32,154 bases of DNA from Methanosarcinales archaeon (lineage in GTDB: Archaea; Halobacteriota; Methanosarcinia; Methanosarcinales; Methanogasteraceae), in the NCBI GenBank assembly GCA_030604085.1, contig JAUVWP010000008.1, positions 1 to 32,154 on the forward strand, read 5' to 3'. This document shows positions 1-8,769 of the stretch, piece by piece. The first letter of the stretch is position 1. Each line of letters begins with the position of its first letter. The notes beneath the pieces were generated by a model, which was not told where the DNA came from, did not search any database, and saw only the letters and a program-made list of their open reading frames with translations. The position numbers and the translations under genes are program-made.

Positions 1-2
1 CT

Positions 3-146
3 TTCATGGAACTATGCAGGGCATGCTACAAAGAATGTGGAATTATAAGATTGTGCAAGAACGAACCCCTGCCGCTCGGAGAGGTCAATTTCGAGTTGAT
101 GGAAGGATTTGAATACTCGATGGCTGAATGGATGGCTTACCTGTAA
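3..146 (+). CDS. 3' end of an unidentified gene (partial)
   Basis: The frame is open from the left edge of the window to a TAA at 144-146, giving about 47 codons of a C-terminus. It is cysteine-rich at its start (CRACYKEC, then a further Cys) and ends in an aromatic stretch (EYSMAEWMAYL). It lies directly upstream of ccmC, two bases before the likely ccmC start, so it is probably the preceding gene of the same operon. CRACY fits the CxxxY pattern known from archaeal CcmE variants, but the surrounding residues do not look convincingly like CcmE, so I do not assign a function. Confidence 0.5.
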   Translation, partial: FMELCRACYKECGIIRLCKNEPLPLGEVNFELMEGFEYSMAEWMAYL

Positions 147-148
147 AT

Positions 149-820
149 ATGAATAAACGCAACATACTCTACCTGATAACCGCTGTAGTCCTGATTGCGG
201 CGACCTACATGGTCTTCACGAGCCCAGCTATCATCCCGCCGCTCTCACCTGAACTCAGCGATGCCGAACAGGAAAGTATCTGTCAGAGCTACAGGATATT
301 CTATTTCCATGTCCCGCTCGCATGGGTTTCATATCTGGCGTTCTTTCTGGTATTTGTAGCGAGCATCAGGTATCTCCAAACATCTCATATAAAATGGGAT
401 GTCTATGCAGCATCTTCTGCTGAAATTGGCGCTGTTTTCTGCGCTCTCAATCTTCTAAGCGGTATGCTGTGGGCAAAGGGAGCATGGGGGATCTACTGGG
501 ACTGGACTCCGCGCCTTACCTTTCAACTCATCTTGTTTTTGCTGTATGTATCGTACATAACATTGCGGCGTGCGATGGAGTCAGAGAGCCGTGCACGCTC
601 ATCGGCGGTATTCGGAATCATCGCATTCGCCGCTGTGCCGATGAGTTACCTCTCGATCAAACTCTGGCCTCCGTTGTATCATCCCGACCTGACAGGTGAG
701 GGTGGCGGCATCGATAGCCCGATCATCGTGTACACACTCCTTATTAATATATTAGCATACACATTATTATACCTTTCGTTGCTAACCATCAGGATGGATA
801 ATGAACGCGCTCTATCATGA
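149..820 (+). CDS. ccmC: CcmC-type haem exporter of cytochrome c maturation
   Basis: This is a polytopic membrane protein of about 223 residues with roughly six hydrophobic segments. It carries the tryptophan-rich haem-handling signature of the HemC/CcmC family (AWGIYWDWTPRLTFQ, about residues 109-123) flanked by conserved histidines (FHVP early, YHPD late). In the Ccm system CcmC presents haem to CcmE outside the cytoplasmic membrane before attachment to apocytochrome c. An ATG at 128 also opens this frame, but it overlaps the preceding gene; the ATG at 149 gives a better N-terminus (MNKRNILYL, then a membrane segment). Its presence implies that the organism makes c-type cytochromes. The other ccm genes are not visible, apart from whatever lies upstream. 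Confidence 0.88.
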   Translation: MNKRNILYLITAVVLIAATYMVFTSPAIIPPLSPELSDAEQESICQSYRIFYFHVPLAWVSYLAFFLVFVASIRYLQTSHIKWDVYAASSAEIGAVFCALNLLSGMLWAKGAWGIYWDWTPRLTFQLILFLLYVSYITLRRAMESESRARSSAVFGIIAFAAVPMSYLSIKLWPPLYHPDLTGEGGGIDSPIIVYTLLINILAYTLLYLSLLTIRMDNERALS

Positions 821-870
821 ATCCGCATTTTCTCGTAATCCTTAATTACAACCATGTTTAAGTCTCTACC

Positions 871-2487
871 ATGCCAGTAATCACCCTCTATTACACCGAT
901 CTTGAGAATCTGATCGGGACGGATCGGGATACGATACAGGGCCGCATCCCGATGATCGGTGCCGACATCGAGCGCGTATATGACGATTACGTGGATATCG
1001 AGTTCTTTCCTGACCGCCCTGACCTCTACAGCGTCGAAGGCGTAGCCCGGGCTATGCGCGGGTTTCTCGATATCGAAACAGGCATTCCTGAGTACGAGGT
1101 CGGGCAGTCAGGGATTACGATCACATCCGATCACGAAATCGGAAAGATACGCCCGCATCTTGCCTGTGCAGTGGTAAAGGGCATCAAATTCACCCCATAC
1201 TCCATAGAGTCGCTGATGAGCCTGCAGGAGGATCTGCACTGGGGAATCGGGCGCAACCGCTCGAAGGTATCGATCGGCGTTCACGATCTCGACCGTGTGA
1301 CTCCGCCGTTCGAGTACATCGCAGCAGACCCTTCCTTCGAATTTGTCCCTCTCGATTTCGATGTCCCTATGTCGATGGACGAGATTCTCACGAAGCACCC
1401 GAAAGGGGTCAAATTCGCAACCCTCGTCGAAAAATTCGATAAATACCCTCTGATTCTCGATTCTCTCGGAAACGTGCTATCATTTCCGCCGATCATCAAC
1501 GGGACACTGACACGCGTGAGAGATGAGACTGAAGACCTGTTCATCGAGGTTACTGGTACGGACAAATCCGTATCTGTTGCACTAAACATCGTAACAACCG
1601 CACTTGCTGAACGCGGCGGGAAGATCGAGTCTGTGCAGATACAGACCCCTGAGACCAGATGCACGACGCCGAACCTCGATCCTGTGATGCGCCGGATCTC
1701 GGTTGAGGATGCAAACGCTCTGCTCGGGCTGAATATTAGCCGCGACCAGATCATGCAGTGCCTCAGAAGGATGCGCTTTGGAGCGGTGCCGCCATCTCGC
1801 TCGGACGATGCGATCGAAGTGAGCGTGCCCGCATACCGTGCAGACATCATGCATGATTATGACATATTCGAGGATGTTGCGATCGGGTATGGGTACGAAA
1901 AGATCGCACCTCGGCTTCCTGAAACGATGACCATCGGAGAAGAGCATTTCATATCCCTTGCAAAGGCGGATCTTCGCGATATCATGGTGGGGCTTGGTTT
2001 TTACGAGGTCATGCCGTTTACGCTAACAAGCGAGACCGTGCATTTCGAGAAGATGCAGAGACCGTACACAAGCGCCACACAGGTCATGCACCCGATCACA
2101 ATAGAGCAGACGATGCTGCGCACAACGATCCTTCCGAACCTGCTTGAGATACTCTCATTTAACCAGCACCGGGAACTGCCGCAGCGCATCTTCGAGGTCG
2201 GGGATGTGGTTGCTCGCGGCAGGAATGCTGTGCATCTTGCCGCGGTCGCAATCGACCCACATGCAAACTTCAGCGAGATCAGATCAATGGTGGATGCTGT
2301 GATGCACGAACGGGTGGTTGCTTACGAGATCGCCGAGTCTGATGACCCTGCGTTCATCGAAGGTAGGCGTGCCGACATCATCGCTGGCGGCAGGCGTGCC
2401 GGAGTCTTTGGGGAGGTGCATCCTGGGGTGATACTGAACTTCGGGCTGGACCAGCCGGTCATCGGGTTTGAGATGTGGGGGTTGTGA
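871..2487 (+). CDS. pheT: Phenylalanyl-tRNA synthetase beta subunit (archaeal type)
   Basis: The 538-residue product has the compact archaeal/eukaryotic PheT layout without the bacterial N-terminal EMAP-like extension. The N-terminal segment contains the family signature [20 protein letters not shown] (about residues 42-61). B3/B4-like and B5-like regions follow ([20 protein letters not shown], about 314-333), and then a catalytic-core-like fold. With PheS it forms the heterotetramer that charges tRNA-Phe; PheS is not in this window. The start is the first ATG after a 50-bp gap that has no clear Shine-Dalgarno, so the mRNA may be leaderless. It converges on cfbB with only 29 bp between the stop codons. 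Confidence 0.95.
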   Translation: MPVITLYYTDLENLIGTDRDTIQGRIPMIGADIERVYDDYVDIEFFPDRPDLYSVEGVARAMRGFLDIETGIPEYEVGQSGITITSDHEIGKIRPHLACAVVKGIKFTPYSIESLMSLQEDLHWGIGRNRSKVSIGVHDLDRVTPPFEYIAADPSFEFVPLDFDVPMSMDEILTKHPKGVKFATLVEKFDKYPLILDSLGNVLSFPPIINGTLTRVRDETEDLFIEVTGTDKSVSVALNIVTTALAERGGKIESVQIQTPETRCTTPNLDPVMRRISVEDANALLGLNISRDQIMQCLRRMRFGAVPPSRSDDAIEVSVPAYRADIMHDYDIFEDVAIGYGYEKIAPRLPETMTIGEEHFISLAKADLRDIMVGLGFYEVMPFTLTSETVHFEKMQRPYTSATQVMHPITIEQTMLRTTILPNLLEILSFNQHRELPQRIFEVGDVVARGRNAVHLAAVAIDPHANFSEIRSMVDAVMHERVVAYEIAESDDPAFIEGRRADIIAGGRRAGVFGEVHPGVILNFGLDQPVIGFEMWGL

Positions 2488-2516
2488 TCACTCCGGCTGG
2501 CTTTGGGTCTGGCTCA

Positions 2517-3920
2517 TTACAGGCACGCATCGACAAACGCCTCAGCAAACCGCAGGTACGAACATGCATGGAGATGCGCATATCCTGCAAGCGTGTTCTC
2601 GACCATGATCCCGTCCCAGCCATCCTTGATCCCGACCCCACGCGTAAGCCGGATCGCAAAGGTGGCATCGCCGATATCCGTGACCGACGAATGATGGAAC
2701 TCATGCCCCCTGAACGAGTCACCAACTCCCCCGATCGGCGTATCCGTCGTGAACGAGCCGATATTGTAACTCACGACCTTGCCGACCATCTCAACCGTGG
2801 CAGGGATTGCACCGACCATCTCGAACGCCTCGCCAGACATCCCATGCATGCCGCTCTTTGTGACGATCTGCTCTGCAAGATACATCAGCCCGCCGCACTC
2901 ACCGTATATCGGCATGCCACCTGCCGATGCCTTCCGGATGCTCTGCCGGATGCGCTTGTTCGCTTCGAGTTCCCTTGCAAAGAGTTCTGGATAGCCGCCG
3001 CCTATGTAGATGCCGTCCACGTCAGGGAGTGCTCTGTCATGGAGCGGACTGAAATAGACGATATCTGCGCCATGCAACCTCAGAAGATCGATATTATCCG
3101 CATAATAGAAATTAAACGCCTCGTCAAGCGCAACACCGATCCTGACCTTCGCCCTGCCGCCGGCATCACCTCCCGCAAAGATTGAGGGTTCTCCGACATC
3201 GAGCGGTTCCGCAGTCTCTGCGATATCGGTCAGCTGCTCGAGGTCGATGTTCTCTGAAACGATCTCTGTTATCTTAGAGATGCGCTCCCTGAATTCAGGG
3301 GACTGCCTGCCCTCATTCACAGGAACCAGACCCAGATGCCGCATCGTAAGCCCCATGGCATCGTCTCTCGGAACCGTGCCGATGACAGGGATGCCGGTGT
3401 AGTGCTCGATAGCGGATACCGCCTTTTCAGCGTGTCTCCTGCTTCCGATCTTGTTGAGGATCACGCCTCTGATATCAACCGCAGGATCAAACGCCCTGTA
3501 GCCCATGACCACTGCGGCTGCGCTTCGTGTGATGCTCCTCGCATCGATTAGTAGGATCACAGGACATTTCAGTGCCTTTGCGACCTGAGCCGTGCTTCCA
3601 AGATCGCTCAATCCCTCGAATCCTTCGTATAGCCCCCGAACTCCCTCGATGATGGCTAAATCCGCATTTCCATCATTCATCGCATGGGCGAACGTCTCGA
3701 GCACAGCGTCTTCTGTCATCAGATAGCCGTCGAGATTCCTGCACCTGTTTTTGCATACGAGCGTGTGGTAACTCGGATCGATGTAATCGAGACCTACCTT
3801 AAACGGCTGAACATTCAGATGCTTGCTAAGCGCAGCCATGATCCCGGTGCAGACCGTGGTCTTTCCTGCAGACGATCGGTCAGCAGCGATGAGCACTCTG
3901 GGGGTGTTATTTTGTGTCAT
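2517..3920 (-). CDS. cfbB: Ni-sirohydrochlorin / cobyrinate a,c-diamide synthase
   Basis: The 467-residue product has a P-loop dethiobiotin-synthetase-like N-terminus (AADRSSAGKTT, about residues 12-22). The C-terminal class I glutamine amidotransferase domain carries the nucleophile Cys in YGECGGLMYL (about 342) and the partner His in FRGHEFHHS. The family transfers amide groups from glutamine to the a and c carboxylates of cobyrinate (CobB/CbiA) or Ni-sirohydrochlorin (CfbB, coenzyme F430 synthesis). In an archaeon of this type CfbB is the likelier role, but sequence alone does not separate the two and both activities are possible. The frame extends to a TTG at 3959; I prefer the ATG at 3920 because it begins just before the conserved core. 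Confidence 0.87.
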   Translation of the reverse strand: MTQNNTPRVLIAADRSSAGKTTVCTGIMAALSKHLNVQPFKVGLDYIDPSYHTLVCKNRCRNLDGYLMTEDAVLETFAHAMNDGNADLAIIEGVRGLYEGFEGLSDLGSTAQVAKALKCPVILLIDARSITRSAAAVVMGYRAFDPAVDIRGVILNKIGSRRHAEKAVSAIEHYTGIPVIGTVPRDDAMGLTMRHLGLVPVNEGRQSPEFRERISKITEIVSENIDLEQLTDIAETAEPLDVGEPSIFAGGDAGGRAKVRIGVALDEAFNFYYADNIDLLRLHGADIVYFSPLHDRALPDVDGIYIGGGYPELFARELEANKRIRQSIRKASAGGMPIYGECGGLMYLAEQIVTKSGMHGMSGEAFEMVGAIPATVEMVGKVVSYNIGSFTTDTPIGGVGDSFRGHEFHHSSVTDIGDATFAIRLTRGVGIKDGWDGIMVENTLAGYAHLHACSYLRFAEAFVDACL

Positions 3921-4111
3921 TGTGGTTTGGTCGTTGTGTGAAAGAGGTTGTAATATCAATTAAACTTTTTTGATGCGATGTGGCAGATACGAAAGCAGAC
4001 AACCAGAAAGTTTAATGTACCCCTGATTCATAGATCGAGCGATGCATGGCTATCGGAACGGTGATGAACTTGTGCGATGAAGAAGAGCAGACGCAATTGG
4101 AAGGTGAGACC

Positions 4112-4288
4112 ATGTCCGACATACAACTGGACAACGGGATCACGATATCGGTCGGTGACATCGAGATCAGTGTCCACAGCAATGAACTGACATTCGATGA
4201 ACTCGAGGAACGGTTGTTTGCTATCATCGACAATGTAGACCGTCGATTTGCGAACAGAGACAAGAATTATATGAATTATACGGTTTGA
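4112..4288 (+). CDS. Small acidic hypothetical protein upstream of pdxS
   Basis: This short gene of 58 codons encodes an acidic protein (MSDIQLDNGITISVGDIEI...). It has a predicted beta-rich first half and an amphipathic helix (LTFDELEERLFAIIDNVDRR). The frame is open to an ATG at 4046, but the ATG at 4112 follows a good Shine-Dalgarno-like AAGGTGAG with suitable spacing. It ends nine bases before pdxS, so the two are almost certainly co-transcribed. I do not recognise the family. No pdxT is visible nearby, and the gene is far too small to be that glutaminase. Confidence 0.6.
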   Translation: MSDIQLDNGITISVGDIEISVHSNELTFDELEERLFAIIDNVDRRFANRDKNYMNYTV

Positions 4289-4297
4289 GGTGGATAA

Positions 4298-5191
4298 ATG
4301 GATTTGAATGAACTCAGGCACGGTACCGAACTGTTGAAGCGGGGATTCGCTGCCATGCAGAAGGGCGGCGTGATCATGGACGTGACGACGCCTGCGCAGG
4401 CGGTCCTTGCAGAAGGGGCTGGTGCGGTTGCTGTGATGGCGCTCCATGCGGTTCCATCCGAGATCCGGAAGCAGGGCGGTGTTGCGAGGATGGCTGACCC
4501 GCAGATCGTCTGCGAGATCATCGACTCGGTAACGATTCCTGTGATGGCAAAGGCGAGGATCGGGCACACCATGGAAGCGCGGATCCTCGAGGCGATCGGT
4601 GCTGATATGCTCGATGAATCGGAGGTGCTGACGCCTGCCGACGAATTCCATATCGATAAGACCGAATTCACAGTACCATTCGTGTGCGGCGCACGCAATC
4701 TCGGCGAGGCGCTGCGGCGCATAGCAGAGGGTGCCGCGATGATTAGGACGAAAGGAGAAGCAGGCACCGGCGATGTGAGGGAAGCAGTCAGGCATACAAA
4801 ACTGATCACCGGAAGCATCCGGTCCCTGAAAGGGAAGAACAAGGAGGAACTTGCAAGAGTTGCAAGAGAGATCGAGGCACCATTCGAACTGGTCGAGGAG
4901 ACCGCGAAGCTCCAGCGGCTGCCAGTGGTTAACTTTGCAGCAGGTGGCGTCGCAACTCCTGCCGATGCGGCACTGATGATGCAGCTCGGAGTGGACGGCG
5001 TCTTTGTTGGCTCAGGGATTTTTACGGCAGAGAATCCGGAAAAGATGGCGGACGCGATCGTAGAAGCTGTCAATAACTATGATAAGCCAGATGTTCTCGC
5101 CGAGATCTCGAAGGGTCTCGGAGACCAGATGAAAGGGATCGATATCAGGACGCTTTCTGACGTGGAGACTTTACAGACGCGCGGCTGGTGA
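4298..5191 (+). CDS. pdxS: Pyridoxal 5'-phosphate synthase, PdxS subunit
   Basis: The 297-residue TIM-barrel protein matches the PdxS/SNZ family over its full length. The lysine that forms the first Schiff base lies in [10 protein letters not shown] (K85), and the second lysine in [12 protein letters not shown] (K152). The phosphate-binding loops [13 protein letters not shown] and [12 protein letters not shown] are intact. PdxS condenses ribose 5-phosphate and glyceraldehyde 3-phosphate with ammonia, normally supplied by PdxT, to make PLP. It follows the small ORF by nine bases, with GAGGTG just upstream of the ATG. Its last 47 bases overlap the convergent HAD gene. Confidence 0.97.
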   Translation: MDLNELRHGTELLKRGFAAMQKGGVIMDVTTPAQAVLAEGAGAVAVMALHAVPSEIRKQGGVARMADPQIVCEIIDSVTIPVMAKARIGHTMEARILEAIGADMLDESEVLTPADEFHIDKTEFTVPFVCGARNLGEALRRIAEGAAMIRTKGEAGTGDVREAVRHTKLITGSIRSLKGKNKEELARVAREIEAPFELVEETAKLQRLPVVNFAAGGVATPADAALMMQLGVDGVFVGSGIFTAENPEKMADAIVEAVNNYDKPDVLAEISKGLGDQMKGIDIRTLSDVETLQTRGW

Positions 5192-6014
5192 GACATTCTG
5201 TCAGGGACTCGGATAGCTCCATCTCCCTGATAACATCCGGAAGAGACGAGATATCCGGTATAAGTATATCCGCGCTATCGCATAATTTCTGTAATTTAGC
5301 AGAACACTGCTGCATCGTCAGCACCCCCACATCTGCTGCCCTGATCGCGCGAAGGTCGTTAATCTCGTCGCCGACCATGACGACCGTGTCATGAGTTCTC
5401 TGTAGATCCAGGATGAGACGTTCCTTGATGTGCGGGGTTGCAACCGGAACCACATGATCGTGCGGAATCTTCAGACGATCCGCAAGCACCGATAGATTTC
5501 GCATACTGTCGCCGGATGCGATGTACAGATCTGCGCAATCTGCAAGTTTTGCAATCGTTGCTTCTGCGCCATCGAAGAGTTTTCCGCCTGAACAGACCAC
5601 GTAATGAATCGCTCCGGTGGGCACGTCGATCACGAATCCGGTTCCGATATAAAAGACGTTTTTGCACTTTTCTCTCACCGCAGCTACCACGTCCAGGAGA
5701 TCGGAGACGCGAGCGCCTCCTGAATTGCGTTTTAACATATTCAGGACATCGTCAGTCGTGATATCATCGCTTGCACAGCCGATGTTTATGTCGATCTTGT
5801 TTTCGGAAAGAAAAAGCGGCAGAACCTGATCCGGCGGATAGTTCGGGAGCATATCCGGCGGCAGATCAATTGCAACGAGCGCCTGGGACTCGCGGACGAG
5901 ATGCAGGGCGACTGTATCATAAAGCGTGCCTCCGCTCTCTATGTCCTTTGCCACCCTGTACGTATGCATCAGCGTACCGGATGAGTCAAATACGATCGCA
6001 ACACGGTGGGTCAT
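5145..6014 (-). CDS. HAD-family phosphatase, soluble P-type-ATPase-like
   Basis: The 289-residue product begins with HAD motif I as FDSSGTL (nucleophile D10). The +2 position is Ser rather than Asp, closer to the DKTGT form of P-type ATPases than to ordinary DxDGT phosphatases. Motif III/IV reads [19 protein letters not shown], again like the P-ATPase hinge (GDGxND). There are no membrane segments, so it is a soluble enzyme; its substrate cannot be read from sequence. The start is the ATG at 6014. The last 15 or so residues (rich in Ser, Lys and Arg) are encoded inside the convergent pdxS gene and look like an unconstrained tail. Confidence 0.8.
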   Translation of the reverse strand: MTHRVAIVFDSSGTLMHTYRVAKDIESGGTLYDTVALHLVRESQALVAIDLPPDMLPNYPPDQVLPLFLSENKIDINIGCASDDITTDDVLNMLKRNSGGARVSDLLDVVAAVREKCKNVFYIGTGFVIDVPTGAIHYVVCSGGKLFDGAEATIAKLADCADLYIASGDSMRNLSVLADRLKIPHDHVVPVATPHIKERLILDLQRTHDTVVMVGDEINDLRAIRAADVGVLTMQQCSAKLQKLCDSADILIPDISSLPDVIREMELSESLTECLTSRASVKSPRQKAS

Positions 6015-6145
6015 CTGTACTGATGGTTACTGCGCGGGTATTAATGGTTTTCTCATGACCGTATCCCCGGACCCACGCAACTGCTCGCCCCCCATCCCCG
6101 CGAACCGAAATGTTCATAATCAATCCGCAGCAATCAGAGACCTGC

Positions 6146-6217
6146 GCCTCGGTGGCTTAGCGGTATATCGCGTCCTTGGTAAGGACGAGGTCGCGGGTTC
6201 AATTCCCGCCCGAGGCT
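6146..6217 (+). tRNA. tRNA-Thr (anticodon GGT)
   Basis: A 72-nt cloverleaf can be drawn: acceptor stem GCCTCGG/CCGAGGC (7 bp); anticodon stem CGTCC/GGACG with loop TTGGTAA, giving anticodon GGT (6178-6180, reading ACC/ACU); and T-arm GCGGG-TTCAATT-CCCGC. The discriminator is T, as expected for archaeal tRNA-Thr, and CCA is not encoded. The D stem (GCTT/TATC) is weak, with two non-Watson-Crick positions, while the GG of the D loop is present. No intron is seen. Confidence 0.95.
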
Positions 6218-6828
6218 TGTTAAGCTTTTTTGAGGTTTGTCCTCGATCCCTGATCTTCAAACCGCACACCATATCCCGGTGATACGCTTGCAGCGGCTTG
6301 ACCACACGTTCGCTCTTTGATAGCTGCCTCTTTTCAGATCGTCCCTCTTGGCAGACGGTAGGATCGTGTTGGGGTAGGATCGCGTCTGTTGCTGCTGCCA
6401 CAACCTGAGTCGTGATGATGTCTGGCACGTCAAAACCGGTAGCTACGCGCCTTTCAGATAACGGTCGGCCTTCACCGGGGGTGGCACAGGGTTTTAGCTG
6501 GCATGATGCGCGACCGGTAACTTTTTATACTATGAACATCATAATTAGCATTATTATGAGATGTAGGTGGGAGGGAGTGGGGGCATTTTCCCTTTCCACA
6601 TCTCATAATGATGCTGATCTACAGGGCTACTGAAATGCATAGCACTGCACTTCTAAAAAACACATAACAACCAGTACAACGGGTATCTGCTGGCAATCAC
6701 GCCTATACCGCTTTTGCTTTTTCGCTATTGACATCCGGAACTTTTGCGGTTCCATTCACATCCAACGAACAGATTTCGCACACATCTAACGAGTTATCTG
6801 CTGCGGGGTCGGGGGTCTTGCTGCAGGA
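6218..6828. other. Gene-poor stretch of about 610 bp
   Basis: No protein gene can be supported here. The only open frames are short, lack Shine-Dalgarno signals or run antisense through the tRNA. The stretch contains a TATA-like TTTTTATAC at 6522-6530 followed by a strong inverted repeat (6547-6615, listed separately). The last 120 bases (CxxC-type codons on the minus strand, VCEICSLD) may be remnants of a Zn-ribbon gene, but I could not fix a frame with confidence. Confidence 0.5.
6547..6615 (+). repeat. 18-bp inverted repeat / stem-loop
   Basis: The arms agcattattatgagatgt (6547-6564) and acatctcataatgatgct (6598-6615) pair with one mismatch (17/18) across a 33-nt purine/pyrimidine-skewed loop. 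The loop can extend the stem partly (GGGAGGGA against TCCCTTTCC). A TATA-like TTTTTATAC lies about 20 nt upstream, so a transcript starting near 6550 would be almost entirely hairpin. It could be a small structured RNA, a regulatory stem or the remnant of a MITE. Confidence 0.6.
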
Positions 6829-7065
6829 GTGAATTGTCTGCAAGTAATCTGTAAAGCCTGTAGTGAAAAAGAAATAAATCCTGAGGTGCGTTTCGTTGAA
6901 CAAAAAGAGATCGTCGGACATGAATGGAAAGACGGTAAACTTGAGATTAGATTTGGCGGCATACCAAAAAAGGTAACTATCCGTGACAGAGATGGAGAAA
7001 TAGAAAGATTATTGGAAAATGCACACTCAGAAAAAAGTGGTTTAAATGCAATGGACAAACAATAA
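6829..7065 (+). CDS. Small hypothetical protein with N-terminal cysteines
   Basis: The frame encodes 78 residues from a GTG. The first dozen contain a CxxxxCxxC pattern (CLQVICKAC) suggestive of a zinc site, followed by a charged alpha/beta-like region (WKDGKLEIRFGGIPKKVTI). The start is uncertain: GGAG sits right against the GTG, and an in-frame TAA lies 14 codons upstream. The gene overlaps the start of the next gene by 20 bases, which argues for a real, co-translated ORF. It looks more AT-rich than its neighbours. No family recognised. Confidence 0.5.
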   Translation: MNCLQVICKACSEKEINPEVRFVEQKEIVGHEWKDGKLEIRFGGIPKKVTIRDRDGEIERLLENAHSEKSGLNAMDKQ

Positions 7066-7435
7066 ATTTATAATAACGCTTGGAATCTCGATAGTTCTCG
7101 CATTAGGGATGATCTCGGTCGTCTTCGGCGTGATCTATCTGTCATCTGGGGGGGATATCCCGGTCCCGCTGCCGGCACTGCTGATGGCGTTTGCGATCGT
7201 CTTTGTGCTTGGTTCGGTATTCTTCGAGGATCGAGGTGCGGATAGGGTCGGAGCACTGGTCGGGGGCAGTATTGTCGCAGCGATAGTGTCACTCACCATG
7301 ATGCTGGTATGCGGCGGTGTGCTCTACCTGCTGACTAACGGAATGGAGACCGGTATCGACAAAATCGTATCCATGCTTGCGGTCTGCATGGTAATCGGGA
7401 TGGCTGCTTTCAGCTATCTGCGAGCGCATCGATGA
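7046..7435 (+). CDS. Four-helix integral membrane protein, unknown
   Basis: The 129-residue product has four hydrophobic segments (about residues 8-32, 43-64, 71-99 and 105-124), with very short loops and a positively charged C-terminus (YLRAHR). No catalytic motif is visible. It overlaps the preceding small gene by 20 bases and shares an ATGA stop/start overlap with the DUF763 gene (ATG 7432, TGA 7433-7435). The three genes therefore form one translationally coupled operon. I do not recognise the family. Confidence 0.6.
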   Translation: MQWTNNKFIITLGISIVLALGMISVVFGVIYLSSGGDIPVPLPALLMAFAIVFVLGSVFFEDRGADRVGALVGGSIVAAIVSLTMMLVCGGVLYLLTNGMETGIDKIVSMLAVCMVIGMAAFSYLRAHR

Positions 7436-8607
7436 AAACCGGCACAGTAAATCTTCCGCTGCACTACGGGCGTGCCCCGAGATGGCTCTTTGAGAGGATG
7501 GTCGGGTTATCGCGCGAGATCGCCCGGATCATCATCTACGAGTACGGGGCAGATGAGTTCCTGCGCAGGGTCGCAGACCCATACTGGTTTCAGGCGTTCT
7601 CGTGCGTTCTCGGGTTCGACTGGCACTCGTCAGGCACGACCACCACGACCTGCGGCGCGCTCAAGGTGGCGATCGATCCTGCGGAGATGGGGATCGCTGT
7701 TGCCGGCGGGAAGGGCAGAGCGTCACGAAAGACGCCTGATGAGATCAGGGCGATATCCGGGTCGGATGCATTCTCGCTTTCGGACGACACGGTGAATGAA
7801 CTCGTGTATTCGAGCAGGATGTCTGCCAAGGTCGATAATACATGCGTACATGATGGATACCAGTTGTACCACCACTGCTTCATCTTCACCGAGAAGGGTG
7901 ACTGGGCTGTGGTGCAGCAGGGCATGAACAACGATGACCGCTACGCCCGGCGCTATTACTGGCTGTCGTCGGATCTCGAGCGGTTCGTTTGCGAGCCGCA
8001 TCTCGGGATCTGCTGCGACCGGGTGGGCGCGGAGGGCGAGGTGCTTGACATGACTTCAGAGGTGAGCGAAGAGACGCGGAAGACGAGTCTCGATCTCGTG
8101 AAGGACGATCCCGATCACCTGATGAGGTATTTCAGGTCGGACGCAAGCCAGACGACGTTACTTGATTTTGATGCGCTGTCGCCCACCCCACCACCCAACT
8201 CTGCGCCTACAACGCCGCCCGCCCCACCGTCCACCACGTCGCTCACGATGCCAGCGCATCATCCGGTTCTTGGCTGCGATCTCGGAAAAGGTGGGTGGAA
8301 GGTTCTGCGGAACGCGTATGAACTCCAGCCGGAGAGCTACGAGGAACTCGTCTCGCTTGCTGGGATGGGGGTTGCGAAGATTCGGGCACTTGCGCTTGTT
8401 TCTGGCCTCGTCTTCGGAACAGAACCGAGCTGGCATGATCCCGCGACATACTCGTTTGCGCACGGCGGCAAGGACGGGTATCCGTATCCGGTGGATCGGG
8501 ATACTTATGATCAGACGATTGCAGTGCTGCAGGATGCGATCGAGGGTGCGGAGATCAGGGAGAAGGAGCGGTACCGGGCGATACGGAGGCTGGGGGAGTT
8601 TGTTTGA
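7432..8607 (+). CDS. DUF763 family protein
   Basis: The 391-residue product matches the DUF763 pattern from memory: the opening LPLHYGRAPRWLFERM, then GFDWHSSGTTTT, and a block rich in His, Asp and Tyr (VHDGYQLYHHCFIFTEKGDW). A Pro/Thr-rich linker at about residues 249-268 leads to a C-terminal part with a helix-hairpin-helix-like segment (YEELVSLAGMGVAKIRALAL), which suggests nucleic-acid contact. The biochemical role of the family is not established to my knowledge. The gene is the third of a coupled set and starts by ATGA overlap with the membrane protein upstream. Confidence 0.8.
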   Translation: MKTGTVNLPLHYGRAPRWLFERMVGLSREIARIIIYEYGADEFLRRVADPYWFQAFSCVLGFDWHSSGTTTTTCGALKVAIDPAEMGIAVAGGKGRASRKTPDEIRAISGSDAFSLSDDTVNELVYSSRMSAKVDNTCVHDGYQLYHHCFIFTEKGDWAVVQQGMNNDDRYARRYYWLSSDLERFVCEPHLGICCDRVGAEGEVLDMTSEVSEETRKTSLDLVKDDPDHLMRYFRSDASQTTLLDFDALSPTPPPNSAPTTPPAPPSTTSLTMPAHHPVLGCDLGKGGWKVLRNAYELQPESYEELVSLAGMGVAKIRALALVSGLVFGTEPSWHDPATYSFAHGGKDGYPYPVDRDTYDQTIAVLQDAIEGAEIREKERYRAIRRLGEFV

Positions 8608-8769
8608 TTGGGCGAGTGTTAGATATGCTCTGATCTTTAATGTGGGGTAACCAGACACTTCTTACCGACTTTCAGGGTTTTATAGGCTACACCCCTGAAC
8701 AATCCCTCTCAAACCCCGGCTTTTCAACTGATTTGATTAGTTCTGCTTAATTGAGCACTTTCAGGGTGA

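Noticed and set aside
128-148. ccmC start at 128
   Set aside because: It overlaps the upstream gene's coding end and adds a non-hydrophobic heptapeptide; the ATG at 149 fits better.
2475-3185. Plus-strand open frame of 236 codons
   Set aside because: It lies antisense to cfbB, whose amidotransferase motifs are clear, and its own translation has no recognisable features.
4028-5073. Two long minus-strand frames opposite pdxS
   Set aside because: They shadow the strongly conserved pdxS and have low-complexity translations.
6120-6428. Minus-strand frame across the tRNA
   Set aside because: It translates the tRNA backwards (the familiar false RAGIEPATSSLPRTRYTAKP type product) and has no ribosome site.
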